Shown one piece after another: positions 1 to 7,368 of a stretch of 9,970 nucleotides of DNA. Position 1 is the stretch's first letter. Each line of letters starts with the position of its first letter. The translations under genes and the position numbers were made by a program. Under the pieces are notes generated by a model, which saw nothing but the letters and a program-made list of their open reading frames with translations, was not told the DNA's origin and did not search any database. The DNA is from VAZQ01 sp036502925 (GTDB taxonomy: Bacteria; Pseudomonadota; Alphaproteobacteria; Rhizobiales; Xanthobacteraceae): the NCBI GenBank assembly GCA_036502925.1, contig DASXXS010000305.1, positions 1-9,970 on the forward strand, read 5' to 3'.

Positions 1-1573
1 TGTCGCCGGCGCGGTGCCGGTCACGGTCGATGAAAAGTCGATCGCAGCGATTTCCGGCGCCCAGGTGGTGTGGATCAAGGACTTCCTGGCCGTGGTGGCC
101 GAGAAGGAATGGAACGCCGTCAAGGCGGCGGCCGCCCTCAAGGTGACGTGGTCGCAGTCGAAGCCGAATTTCCCCGGCCACGACAAGCTGTTCGATCACA
201 TCCGCGCGGCCCCGGTGGTCAAGCGCTCCTCCGATCCCGGCGTCGTCGGGTTCGCGGCCCAGCGCGACCAGGGCTCGGTCGAGCAGGGTTTTGCGGCGGC
301 CGCGCGCGTGATCGAAGGTGAGTACGAATATCCGACCCAGTCGCATGCCAGCATGGGACCGGCCTGCGCGGTCGCCGACGTGCGCGCGGGCGAGGCGACG
401 ATCTGGACCTCTACGCAGAAGCCGTACGATTCGGCCGCCTGCGTCGCCGAGCTTCTCGGCCTGCCGCGCGACAAGATCCGAGCGATCTGGATGTTCGGCA
501 CCGGCGGCTACGCCCGCGACGGCCAGGGCGACGCGACCGCCGATGCTGCGGTGCTGTCCCGGCATCTCGGGCGGCCGGTGCGGGTGCAGTACATGCGCCA
601 CGAAGCGCTGGCCTGGGACCCGAAGGGCACCGCTTTGGTCAACCGCAGCCGGGTCGGGCTCGATGCGTCAGGCAAGGTGATCGCCTACGAGAACATCAGC
701 AAGGCGTTCTCGATGGAAGACTGCAACACGCGCGAGCAGCATCCGGGCGACACGCTCGCCGGCATGTCGCTCGGCGCGCCGCTGAATTGGCGGCCGGCAT
801 TCGGGGTTCCCGGAAACGGTTACACCTTCGATAATGCCCGCTGGGGCTGGGAGCTGATCGCGCCGCTCATGGACCGCGCTTCTCCGCTGCGCAGCACCCA
901 TATCCGCGACCCCTTCGGCCTGCCGATGCTGTTCGGGAGCGAGTCGTTCCTCGACGAGGTGGCGGCGGCGACCCATACCGATCCGATCCAGTTCCGGATG
1001 CGCTATCTCAAGCGGGATCGCGAGCACGAATTGTTTCGCGCCGCCGCCAAGCAGTACGGCTGGGAAACGCGGCCGTCGCCGCGCAACGACCAGGCGCAGG
1101 CCGATGTCGCGGTGGGCCGCGGCTTCGCCTACCGGCAATTGGGCGGCACTTACATTGCGCTGATCGCCGAGGTGCGGGTGCATCGCGACTCCGGCGTGAT
1201 CGAGATCCCCCGCCTGGTCTGCGCCCATGACTGCGGGGTGATCGTCAATCCGGAGACCATCCGGCATGTGATCGACCGGCAGCTGGTCTATGGCACCAGC
1301 CGCGCCATGTGGGAGGAGGTGCGCTTCGACGAGAACATGGTGACCAGCGTCGACTGGCTCACCTATCCGGTGGTGAAGATGGACGGGGTGCCGAAGTCGA
1401 TCGAGATCGTGCTGATCAACCGCCCCGAGGAGCCGCCCTCGGGCGCCGCCGAAATGGCGCTCGGCCCGCTCCCGGCCGCCATCGGCAATGCGGTGTTCGA
1501 CGCTACCGGCGTGCGGCTGCGGCGCGTGCCCTTTACGCCCGAGCGGGTGAAGGCGGCTTTGAATCGCGCATAA
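1..1573 (+). CDS. Molybdenum hydroxylase large subunit (xanthine dehydrogenase / isoquinoline 1-oxidoreductase beta type), 5'-truncated by window edge
   Basis: This is the C-terminal part, about 523 codons, of a molybdopterin-cytosine-dinucleotide hydroxylase large subunit. Such enzymes hydroxylate N-heterocycles or oxidise aldehydes with water as oxygen donor. The frame is open from base 2 to TAA at 1571-1573. The in-frame GTG at 14 lies inside conserved sequence and is unlikely to be the start; family members are about 730-760 residues. Counting from that GTG, family landmarks are HASMGPACAVADV (about 111-123), the cofactor loop FGTGGYARDG (161-170), PVRVQYMRHE (188-197) and the stretch from about 292 to 331 that includes ESFLDEVA. 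The C-terminal end is typical: FDATGVRLRRVPFTPERV. The catalytic Glu seems to be the GAA at 1451-1453, in GAAE where relatives usually have GxGE. The [2Fe-2S] partner subunit is not visible and may lie upstream. The next gene starts 18 bases downstream, so the two are probably one operon. The substrate is unknown. Confidence 0.88.
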   Translation, partial: VAGAVPVTVDEKSIAAISGAQVVWIKDFLAVVAEKEWNAVKAAAALKVTWSQSKPNFPGHDKLFDHIRAAPVVKRSSDPGVVGFAAQRDQGSVEQGFAAAARVIEGEYEYPTQSHASMGPACAVADVRAGEATIWTSTQKPYDSAACVAELLGLPRDKIRAIWMFGTGGYARDGQGDATADAAVLSRHLGRPVRVQYMRHEALAWDPKGTALVNRSRVGLDASGKVIAYENISKAFSMEDCNTREQHPGDTLAGMSLGAPLNWRPAFGVPGNGYTFDNARWGWELIAPLMDRASPLRSTHIRDPFGLPMLFGSESFLDEVAAATHTDPIQFRMRYLKRDREHELFRAAAKQYGWETRPSPRNDQAQADVAVGRGFAYRQLGGTYIALIAEVRVHRDSGVIEIPRLVCAHDCGVIVNPETIRHVIDRQLVYGTSRAMWEEVRFDENMVTSVDWLTYPVVKMDGVPKSIEIVLINRPEEPPSGAAEMALGPLPAAIGNAVFDATGVRLRRVPFTPERVKAALNRA

Positions 1574-1591
1574 CCAACCGGGGAGGATCAG

Positions 1592-3262
1592 ATGCGCCGT
1601 TTCCAGACGAAGCGTTTCGCTCTTGCCGCGACCAGTGCCGCGGCGCTCGTGCTTGCCGGCGTCGCGGTCGCGCCGGCCGCCGACAGCGCGCTCACCGGAC
1701 AGGTCTCTTCCGCTGAAGAGGGCGCCATGGAAGGCGTGCTGGTGAGCGCCCAGAAGGACGGCTCGACCATCCGGATCACCGTCGTCACCGACACGCAGGG
1801 CCGCTACGCCTTCCCGGCCGCCAGGCTCGAGCCCGGCAATTACAAGATCGGCATCCGCGCCGTCGGTTACGAGCTCGACGGACCCGCCGCGGCGGCGGTC
1901 GCGGCGAGCACGGTTGCGAGCGCCGATCTCAAGCTCAAGAAGACCGGCAACCTGGCGGCGCAGCTCACCAATTCGGACTGGATGGCGTCGCTGCCTGACG
2001 CGCCGCAGCGGCGGATCATCGCCAGCTGCACCACCTGTCACACGCTGCAGCGCATCGTGGAATCGAAATACACGGCCGACGACTTCATGGCCCTGGTGCC
2101 GCGTATGATGCGCTATGGCGCCATGTCGAAGCCGAACCATCCGCAGGTCGCGCCCGATCGCAGCCCGACCAGCGCGCCCAAGGGTGATGTGCTCAGCAGC
2201 TTTGCGACCTATCTCGCCAGCGTCAATCGCAGCACCCACCCGACCTTCGCGTTTCCGCTCAAGACCGCGCCGCGGCCCTCCGGCCGCGCCACGCGCGTGA
2301 TCCTGACGGAATACGAGCTGCCGCGTCCCGATCTCACCGAGCCGCACGACGTCGTCGTCGATCCGCTGGGCACCGGCAGCGTCTGGTATTCGAATTTCGG
2401 CGAGCAGAATCTCGGCGAGCTCGATCCCAAGACCGGCAAGGTGACGGAATATCCGCTGCCGCTGCTCAAGCCCGATGCCCCGACCGGCGCGCTCAATCTC
2501 GAGTTTGATCCCGGCGGCAATCCCTGGGTCGCCATGATGTATCAGCAGGCGATCGCCACGCTCGACCGCAAGACCGGAAAGGTGACGGCCTATCCGCTGG
2601 CGGCCGAGTTCCAGAGTCCGAAAGTCCAGATCGGCATGCTCGATCCGCGCAATTCCAACGTCGACGGCAAGGTCTGGTTCAGCGAGGGCGGCTCGCGCAC
2701 ATTGTTCCGGCTCGATCCCGCGACCGGCACGATGGATCACATCGATCAGTTCAAGGACGTGCCCAAGAACGTCGCCCATGCCGAATACGGCATCGTCTCC
2801 GATCCGCAGAACAACATCTGGTTCTTCGATTTCGCCGACCGCAATGTCGGCCGCACCGACAAGAGCACCGGCGTCACCACGCTCTTTGCGGTGCCGACGC
2901 CGGCCTCGCGGCCGCGCCGCGGCCACATGGATGCCGACGGCCGCATCACCTTTGCGGAATTCGCGGCCGATCGCGTCGGCGTCATGGATACCAAGACCGA
3001 GCAGATCCGGGAATGGCCGTTGCCGGCGAATTTCTCGCCCTATGACGCGGTCATGGACCGCAACGGCGAAGTCTGGACCGGCGGCATGAACGCGGACACC
3101 ATTTTCCGGATCGACACCAAGACCGGCCAATCGGTCGGCTATCTGCTGCCGGAATCGACCAACATCCGGCGCGTGACCGTGGACAATTCGACCACGCCGG
3201 TGACCTTCTGGGTCGGCAACAACCACCGCGGCAAGATCATCAAGCTCGAGCCGTTGGACTAG
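1592..3262 (+). CDS. Exported fusion protein: carboxypeptidase-regulatory-like domain, cytochrome c (CxxCH) domain and seven-bladed Vgb/SMP-30-like propeller
   Basis: The product is 556 residues, starting at ATG 1592 with GGGAGGA at 1581-1587, four bases upstream. Residues 1-30 form a Sec signal peptide (basic start, Ala/Val-rich core, cleavage near APAA-D), so it should be periplasmic. Residues about 33-115 resemble a carboxypeptidase-regulatory-like beta-sandwich (TGQVSS, GVLVSAQ, TDTQGRYAFPAARLEPGNY). Residues 146-150, CTTCH, are a covalent haem-c site in a small domain of about 125-215; Met172, Met173 or Met178 could be the sixth haem ligand. From about 250 to the end, seven blades repeat a pattern like GxxWFxxxxxxxIGRLDxxTGxVTxYPLP, typical of virginiamycin B lyase-like and SMP-30-like propellers. 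That fold does not imply antibiotic lysis, and I could not place Vgb catalytic residues. The Mo-hydroxylase gene ends 18 bases upstream, so this protein may carry electrons from that enzyme, with the propeller as a docking or ligand-binding surface. This role is inferred. Confidence 0.85.
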   Translation: MRRFQTKRFALAATSAAALVLAGVAVAPAADSALTGQVSSAEEGAMEGVLVSAQKDGSTIRITVVTDTQGRYAFPAARLEPGNYKIGIRAVGYELDGPAAAAVAASTVASADLKLKKTGNLAAQLTNSDWMASLPDAPQRRIIASCTTCHTLQRIVESKYTADDFMALVPRMMRYGAMSKPNHPQVAPDRSPTSAPKGDVLSSFATYLASVNRSTHPTFAFPLKTAPRPSGRATRVILTEYELPRPDLTEPHDVVVDPLGTGSVWYSNFGEQNLGELDPKTGKVTEYPLPLLKPDAPTGALNLEFDPGGNPWVAMMYQQAIATLDRKTGKVTAYPLAAEFQSPKVQIGMLDPRNSNVDGKVWFSEGGSRTLFRLDPATGTMDHIDQFKDVPKNVAHAEYGIVSDPQNNIWFFDFADRNVGRTDKSTGVTTLFAVPTPASRPRRGHMDADGRITFAEFAADRVGVMDTKTEQIREWPLPANFSPYDAVMDRNGEVWTGGMNADTIFRIDTKTGQSVGYLLPESTNIRRVTVDNSTTPVTFWVGNNHRGKIIKLEPLD

Positions 3263-3385
3263 AGCGAATCCAGATCGATTCGATTCGGCGATCGGCCAAC
3301 CAACGCCGTCACCCGCGGGCCTGAACCGCGGTCCGTCCCCTTCGCATAGAGCCTTTTGCGGGGGTCCTGCCTGGCGACGAACCCG
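3263..3385 (+). other. Intergenic region between the redox genes and the kinase pair
   Basis: This 123-base gap separates the cytochrome-propeller gene from the PfkB kinase, so the kinases may have their own promoter. Just after the stop there is a small inverted pair GAATC/GATTC. At 3313-3318 and 3326-3331 two CCGCGG hexamers could form a 6-bp stem with a 7-base loop. Neither is followed by a T-run, so no intrinsic terminator can be called. I see no convincing promoter. Confidence 0.35.
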
Positions 3386-4309
3386 ATGCAAGCCCTCTTC
3401 ATTGGCCAGACCTACATCGATGTCACTTTCCTGACCGATCGGCTGCCGGTCGGCGACGAGAAGCATGTCGCGTCGGCTTACGCCATCTCGTTCGGCGGCA
3501 ATGCCGTCACCGCCGCGTTCTGCTGCGCCAAGCTCTCGATCGTGCCGGATCTCATCACCACGGTCGCGGATGACTGGCTTGGACGCATGTTCCTGGAGAT
3601 GGCGGCGAAATACACGATCGCAATCCATCCCCGAAAGGTGGGTACGTCGTCGCTGTCGTTCATCATGCCGAAAGAAGGCATGCGTGCGATCGTACGCTGT
3701 CGCGACGACAGCTATCTCAATTCGTTCCCGGTTCTCGATCTCACGGGTTGTCGCGCGCTCCACGTCGACGGCCACCAGGCTGACGCCGCCATGCACCATG
3801 CCAAGCTGTGCCGGTCGGCCGGAATCCTCACCTCGCTCGACGGCGGCGGGCTTCGATCGAATACCCACGAGCTGCTGGCCTTTATCGACGTGGCCGTCGT
3901 GGCGACGCGGCTGTGCGAGCAGATGGAGCTCACTCCCGCCGAAATGCTGGACTACCTGAAGAGCCGCGGCTGCCGCATCGGCGGCGTGACCATGGGAGAG
4001 CGCGGACTGATCTGGTACGACGAAACCGGCACGGTCCGATCGCTGCCCGCTCTCGCGGTGCCGGCCGATAAGGTGGTGGACACCAGCGGAGCCGGCGACG
4101 TCTTTCATGGCGCCTACCTGTATTCGCATCTCGCCGATCCGACCCGAACCTGGGAGAGCCATTTCAGGTTCGCCCGGGCAGCAGCCGCCCACAAGATCCA
4201 GCACTTGGGAAATGAAGCGGGCTTGCCGACTCGCGCGGACATCGATGGTGTGCGACACCGGTTTGGCGATCCGGGCAACCCGTCTCCCCGCGCGACCGAC
4301 CGAGAGTGA
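3386..4309 (+). CDS. PfkB-family carbohydrate kinase
   Basis: This is a cytoplasmic ATP-dependent sugar or nucleoside kinase of the ribokinase/PfkB fold, 307 residues, a normal length. I chose ATG 3386 because the first beta strand (ALFIGQTYIDV) follows directly. A TTG at 3356 would add ten residues without PfkB character, and neither start has a strong ribosome-binding site. The N-terminal PfkB signature is seen at FGGNAVTAAFCCAKL (36-50). The C-terminal signature is DTSGAGDVFHGAY (232-244), giving the anion hole G235-A-G and catalytic base Asp238. Asp12 is the usual position for sugar contact. The stop (TGA 4307-4309) lies four bases before the glucokinase ATG, so the two are very likely co-transcribed. 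The closest family types would be fructokinase-, ketohexokinase- or sulfofructose-kinase-like; the substrate cannot be decided by eye. Confidence 0.88.
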   Translation: MQALFIGQTYIDVTFLTDRLPVGDEKHVASAYAISFGGNAVTAAFCCAKLSIVPDLITTVADDWLGRMFLEMAAKYTIAIHPRKVGTSSLSFIMPKEGMRAIVRCRDDSYLNSFPVLDLTGCRALHVDGHQADAAMHHAKLCRSAGILTSLDGGGLRSNTHELLAFIDVAVVATRLCEQMELTPAEMLDYLKSRGCRIGGVTMGERGLIWYDETGTVRSLPALAVPADKVVDTSGAGDVFHGAYLYSHLADPTRTWESHFRFARAAAAHKIQHLGNEAGLPTRADIDGVRHRFGDPGNPSPRATDRE

Positions 4310-4313
4310 AACG

Positions 4314-5273
4314 ATGCCCGCGCCATTCAGGCAGACGCTCTTGGGAGACATCGGCGCCACCAATGCGAGATTTTCGCTGTTGGCGAACGGCGCGCTCGGT
4401 CCGATCGCGAATTTCGAGGTCGCCCGTTACGCGCGATTCCCTGACGTGGTTGCGGCCTTTCTGGATATGCAGCGTGATCAAGCACAGGTGACCGATGCGC
4501 TGTTTGCGGTGGCGGGTCCGGTGGAGGGTGAGCGCAGCAAGCTCACCAATTGCGCATGGGTCATCGATGGCGACGAATTGCGCACCACGTTCCGCCTTGC
4601 CAAGGTTCGCGTCGTCAACGATTTCGCGGCCACCGCCTATTCCTTGCCGAGCCTGGCGGTAGCCGATCTGTACGCGATCGGTGGCGGGCGGGCGGTGCCG
4701 GGCGCCCCCATGGCGGTGCTCGGACCCGGGACCGGCCTCGGGGTCGCTTGCCTCGTTCCGGGCGCCAAGGAACCCGTCGTCATTGCGGGTGAAGGCGGCC
4801 ACGCCACGTTTGCGGCCGCGACCGCACGCGAAGATGCCGTCGTCGACTCCTTGCGCCGCCGTTTCGGGCACGTCTCGGTCGAGCGCGTGGTCTCGGGCAC
4901 CGGCCTTGAGAATCTTTATCGGGCGATCGCGGCGCTGGACCAGAACGACGTTCCGGCGCGCGATGCCGCCGAGATCACCAAGCTCGCGCTCGAAGGCGGT
5001 TGCCGCACCGCGGTTGCGGCGCTCGATATGTTTTGCGCGTTCCTCGGCTCCTTCTCCGGAAATGTCGCGTTGACGTTCGGCGCGCGCGGCGGCGTCTATA
5101 TTGCGGGCGGGATTGCGCCGCGGATCGTCGCGTTCATGGGGCGCTCGCAATTCCGCCGGCGTTTCGAGGACAAAGGCCGCCTGCGGCCCTATCTCGAAGC
5201 CATTCCGTCAAACGTCATCGCGCACCCCGCCGCGGCGTTCCTGGGGTTGCAAGCGCTCCACGACCACAGCTAG
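4314..5273 (+). CDS. glk: Glucokinase (bacterial Glk family, PF02685)
   Basis: This enzyme phosphorylates glucose to glucose-6-phosphate with ATP in the cytoplasm, feeding the Entner-Doudoroff or pentose-phosphate route. It has 319 residues, matching the roughly 320 of E. coli Glk. ATG 4314 is chosen because the phosphate-binding motif LLGDIGATNARFSLL (9-23) follows at the right distance. GAGAG at 4302-4306, inside the end of the kinase gene upstream, can serve as ribosome-binding site. Other family motifs are AVAGPVEG (65-72), LTNCAW (77-82), NDFAATAYSLPSL (102-114) with catalytic Asp103, LGPGTGLGVA (136-145), the sugar-binding EGGH (160-163), HVSVERVVSGTGLENLYRA (186-204) and GGVYIAGGIAPR (259-270). 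The C-terminal FEDKGRLRPYLEAIP is also characteristic. The open frame continues 5' into the PfkB gene, but that extension has no Glk similarity. Confidence 0.95.
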   Translation: MPAPFRQTLLGDIGATNARFSLLANGALGPIANFEVARYARFPDVVAAFLDMQRDQAQVTDALFAVAGPVEGERSKLTNCAWVIDGDELRTTFRLAKVRVVNDFAATAYSLPSLAVADLYAIGGGRAVPGAPMAVLGPGTGLGVACLVPGAKEPVVIAGEGGHATFAAATAREDAVVDSLRRRFGHVSVERVVSGTGLENLYRAIAALDQNDVPARDAAEITKLALEGGCRTAVAALDMFCAFLGSFSGNVALTFGARGGVYIAGGIAPRIVAFMGRSQFRRRFEDKGRLRPYLEAIPSNVIAHPAAAFLGLQALHDHS

Positions 5274-5347
5274 AAGTGAAGCGAGGGCGAACCATGCTCA
5301 TGACCAAGCGCAAGCCTTGGATCCTGCTGGCGTCCTCGCTTCAACTT
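5274..5347. repeat. Imperfect inverted repeat in the convergent junction
   Basis: The arm AAGTGAAGCGAGG (5274-5286), which begins right after the glk stop codon, is complementary to CCTCGCTTCAACTT (5334-5347). Ten base pairs are perfect, then one bulged A, then three more pairs. The spacer is 47 bases. It lies between the convergent ends of glk (plus) and the alpha/beta-hydrolase gene (minus), a position where a bidirectional transcription end is expected. The loop is long and there is no T-run, so terminator function is only a possibility. It could equally be the ends of a short inserted element. Confidence 0.45.
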
Positions 5348-5461
5348 AAACCCGGTAGACGTCTTTCTCATTTTGCCGCGAGCGGCGTCCCGCTGGTTAT
5401 GGCGTCCCAGCGCGCCAGGGCACGGTCGACCACGGCGCCGAGGTCCTCGGTCAGGAGATAA
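5294..5461 (+). pseudogene. Possible truncated start of an exported-protein gene
   Basis: A 55-codon frame starts at ATG 5294 (or ATG 5300), with a GA-rich GCGAGGGCGA stretch just upstream. The first residues, MLMTKRKPWILLASSL, look like the charged start and hydrophobic core of a signal peptide. After about residue 16 the frame loses this character, and from 5368 it runs antisense over the 3' end of the minus-strand hydrolase gene. The likely reading is that glk was once followed by a gene for a secreted or periplasmic protein, whose body was lost in a rearrangement near 5340-5368. It could also be a chance ORF. Confidence 0.3.
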
Positions 5462-7368
5462 CCCTCCCCGACCAGCGCCGACGCGCGGTCGGTCACCAGG
5501 GCTTGATATCGCGCGCGACTCCCGTAGCGTTCCTCGATCGAGAACCGCGGATCATGGCTGGCCTCGCGCGCCGCCCGCGTCACCGGCAACGGGATGTAGG
5601 AGCCGGTGAGCGGGAGCAGCTCGGCCGGTTGACCGATCGACGGGCTGCGAAAATTCCAGCCCGTATAGGTCGCCAGCGGCACCGCGACGTCAGGCAGGTG
5701 AATGCCTGCGAGCTCGTTGCCGTCGCCATCGACCTGCGGGACCAGCAACGGCAGCGGGTGGGCGGTGGGCGGCCCTTCCAGGTCGGCGCGATATCCGGCC
5801 GGGATGCCGAGCGGCGAGCGCACGCCGGGAATCGCGGGGAAATCGATCTTGTCTCGGGGCACGAGCGTTCGGTCCGCAAGTTGCGGATGACGGCTCTCCG
5901 GCGGCGCACGGCCGTCGCGTACCCAGCGATCCATCGCCACCAGCAAGGCGCGATGCGCAAACGAATAATCGTTCGGGTTCGGCTTCTGCTGCCCCTCTCC
6001 CTGCGATGCCAGATATCCGCCGGGAACATGCTGGGTGCCGGCGAACAGATAGATACGAACGTTCTCCGGCACCGTTGCGTCTTCCTGACCGTCAAGCGTC
6101 GTATGCGTGAGCGCGGCGGCGCGACCGCCGCCCCAGTATTCGCCCGACGAATTGGTGTAGAAAATCTTCGGACGCTGCTCCGGCGCGAGATGCGTCAAAA
6201 GCCCGTCGCTCTTGCCGGTCACGGGATCGCGCTGGTCGAGATCGAGATAGGGAAACAGCGAGGCGACGTAGAACCCGAGTCCGTTGGGCCGCGCGAAGCG
6301 CGCGTTGAAATCTCCACCGCGCCCGGAACCCGCAATATTGGCAATCACGCCGTCGAAGGCGCGCCGGTTCTGTTCGTCGACGTTGAAACCCTCATAGAGG
6401 AATTCCCGCAGCCATCGCCCGTCTTGCGAGGGGCCGAACGCATAGGCGTAACGCGCCGAAATCGGCCCGCCCTGCGCGTGTTTCACCGCGGAGGCCATGT
6501 CGCGCAGCGCCGCGAAGGCGACGCCGGCCACGACGGCCCCCTTCGCTTCGTAGCTCAACTCATAGACATGGCCCGGCTGGAAGCCGTCCTTGAGATAGAG
6601 CGCGGAGATATCGGGGACCAATTGTCCGTCCTTGATGCGGCCGAATTGCCACTGGTCGCGCGCAATGCTGCGTGGCGCGCCGAGAAACCCGTCGCGCACC
6701 GTGAGCATGTTCTGGGGGCTCGAAGGATCGAGCGGCGGATACGCGGTGGTGTCGGCATAGCGCCCCATGTCGTCGAGCGGATGGGTCGGGTCTGCCGTAT
6801 TCGGTATGAACGTGGTCGCCACCCGCCCGGTAATCGATTTTCCCTGATCGAGCGCCGGCGGCGCATCGAGCGCCATCAGGCCGCCGCGGCGCGGAATGTC
6901 GAACTGCCATCCGACCCACACGAGCGTGTAGCCTTGGCGCATCAGGAAGCCGTCGCCGAAATCCGCCGCGGCGGTCGGATCCAGAGCCTGTGGCGCATGG
7001 TTGAAATCGCGCAGGATGTTCTTGCGACCCCGGTTGAGGATATCGAAGAAGGCGACGCCGTTGCCGCGCGCCGCGTCCTTCGGGGCGAGCACATAGAGAT
7101 CGGCTGAAAATCCCACACGTCCGGCTGCATCGCGCGGCGCCTTGTCGATATCGACGATCCCCTTGTTGCGCGGATGCGCGGGATTGACCGAAAAGAACAC
7201 CTTGCCGATGATTTTCTCATAGGGCCCGACATCGCCGAAGGATTTGCCATCCAGCACCGGCGTGCGCGAAGCAATCTCGATTCGATCAACTTCCGCCTGC
7301 GTGCGGTGAGGCGCTCCCGCGACCAGTGCCACGCATATTGCAAAACGTGCGATTCGCAGAATATCCAT
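5368..7368 (-). CDS. Exported alpha/beta-hydrolase-domain protein (PF20091-like)
   Basis: The product is 666 residues. Two adjacent in-frame ATGs exist on the minus strand (first bases 7371 and 7368). GGGAGGA (complement of 7373-7379) is one base from the first and four from the second, so 7368 is preferred. Residues 1-25 are a Sec signal peptide, with cleavage near RTQA-EV. The N-terminal part (EIASRTPVLDGKSFGDVGPY, 31-50) matches the opening of this hydrolase family. The probable nucleophile elbow is G312-P-S314-Q-D-G317 within AYAFGPSQDGRWLREFLYEG. Relatives carry G-x-S-Q-S-G, so Asp316 is a variant. Further family signatures are IAGSGRGGDFNARFA (345-359), DPVTGKSDGLL (381-391), YTNSSGEYWGGG (404-415) and FAGTQHVPGG (442-451), where His447 is the likely catalytic His. 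An esterase-like hydrolase of the periplasm is inferred; no substrate is known. It is convergent with glk and divergent from the MBL-fold gene. Confidence 0.85.
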   Translation of the reverse strand: MDILRIARFAICVALVAGAPHRTQAEVDRIEIASRTPVLDGKSFGDVGPYEKIIGKVFFSVNPAHPRNKGIVDIDKAPRDAAGRVGFSADLYVLAPKDAARGNGVAFFDILNRGRKNILRDFNHAPQALDPTAAADFGDGFLMRQGYTLVWVGWQFDIPRRGGLMALDAPPALDQGKSITGRVATTFIPNTADPTHPLDDMGRYADTTAYPPLDPSSPQNMLTVRDGFLGAPRSIARDQWQFGRIKDGQLVPDISALYLKDGFQPGHVYELSYEAKGAVVAGVAFAALRDMASAVKHAQGGPISARYAYAFGPSQDGRWLREFLYEGFNVDEQNRRAFDGVIANIAGSGRGGDFNARFARPNGLGFYVASLFPYLDLDQRDPVTGKSDGLLTHLAPEQRPKIFYTNSSGEYWGGGRAAALTHTTLDGQEDATVPENVRIYLFAGTQHVPGGYLASQGEGQQKPNPNDYSFAHRALLVAMDRWVRDGRAPPESRHPQLADRTLVPRDKIDFPAIPGVRSPLGIPAGYRADLEGPPTAHPLPLLVPQVDGDGNELAGIHLPDVAVPLATYTGWNFRSPSIGQPAELLPLTGSYIPLPVTRAAREASHDPRFSIEERYGSRARYQALVTDRASALVGEGYLLTEDLGAVVDRALARWDAITSGTPLAAK

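Noticed and set aside
2341..3262. Antibiotic inactivation by a virginiamycin B lyase
   Set aside because: Only the propeller fold is shared; the haem domain, the export signal and the operon partner point elsewhere, and catalytic residues were not identified.
4107..4313. N-terminal extension of glucokinase into the PfkB gene
   Set aside because: The extra residues have no Glk similarity and overlap the PfkB C-terminus; ATG 4314 gives the family length.
668..4363. A stop-free minus-strand frame of over 1200 codons spanning four plus-strand genes
   Set aside because: It is antisense to well-supported genes, rich in Arg, His, Gly and Asp with no family motif, and is the expected by-product of G/C third-position bias.
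5503..7107. A plus-strand frame of 534 codons over the alpha/beta-hydrolase gene
   Set aside because: It is antisense to a gene with a signal peptide and conserved catalytic motifs, and shows no protein features of its own.
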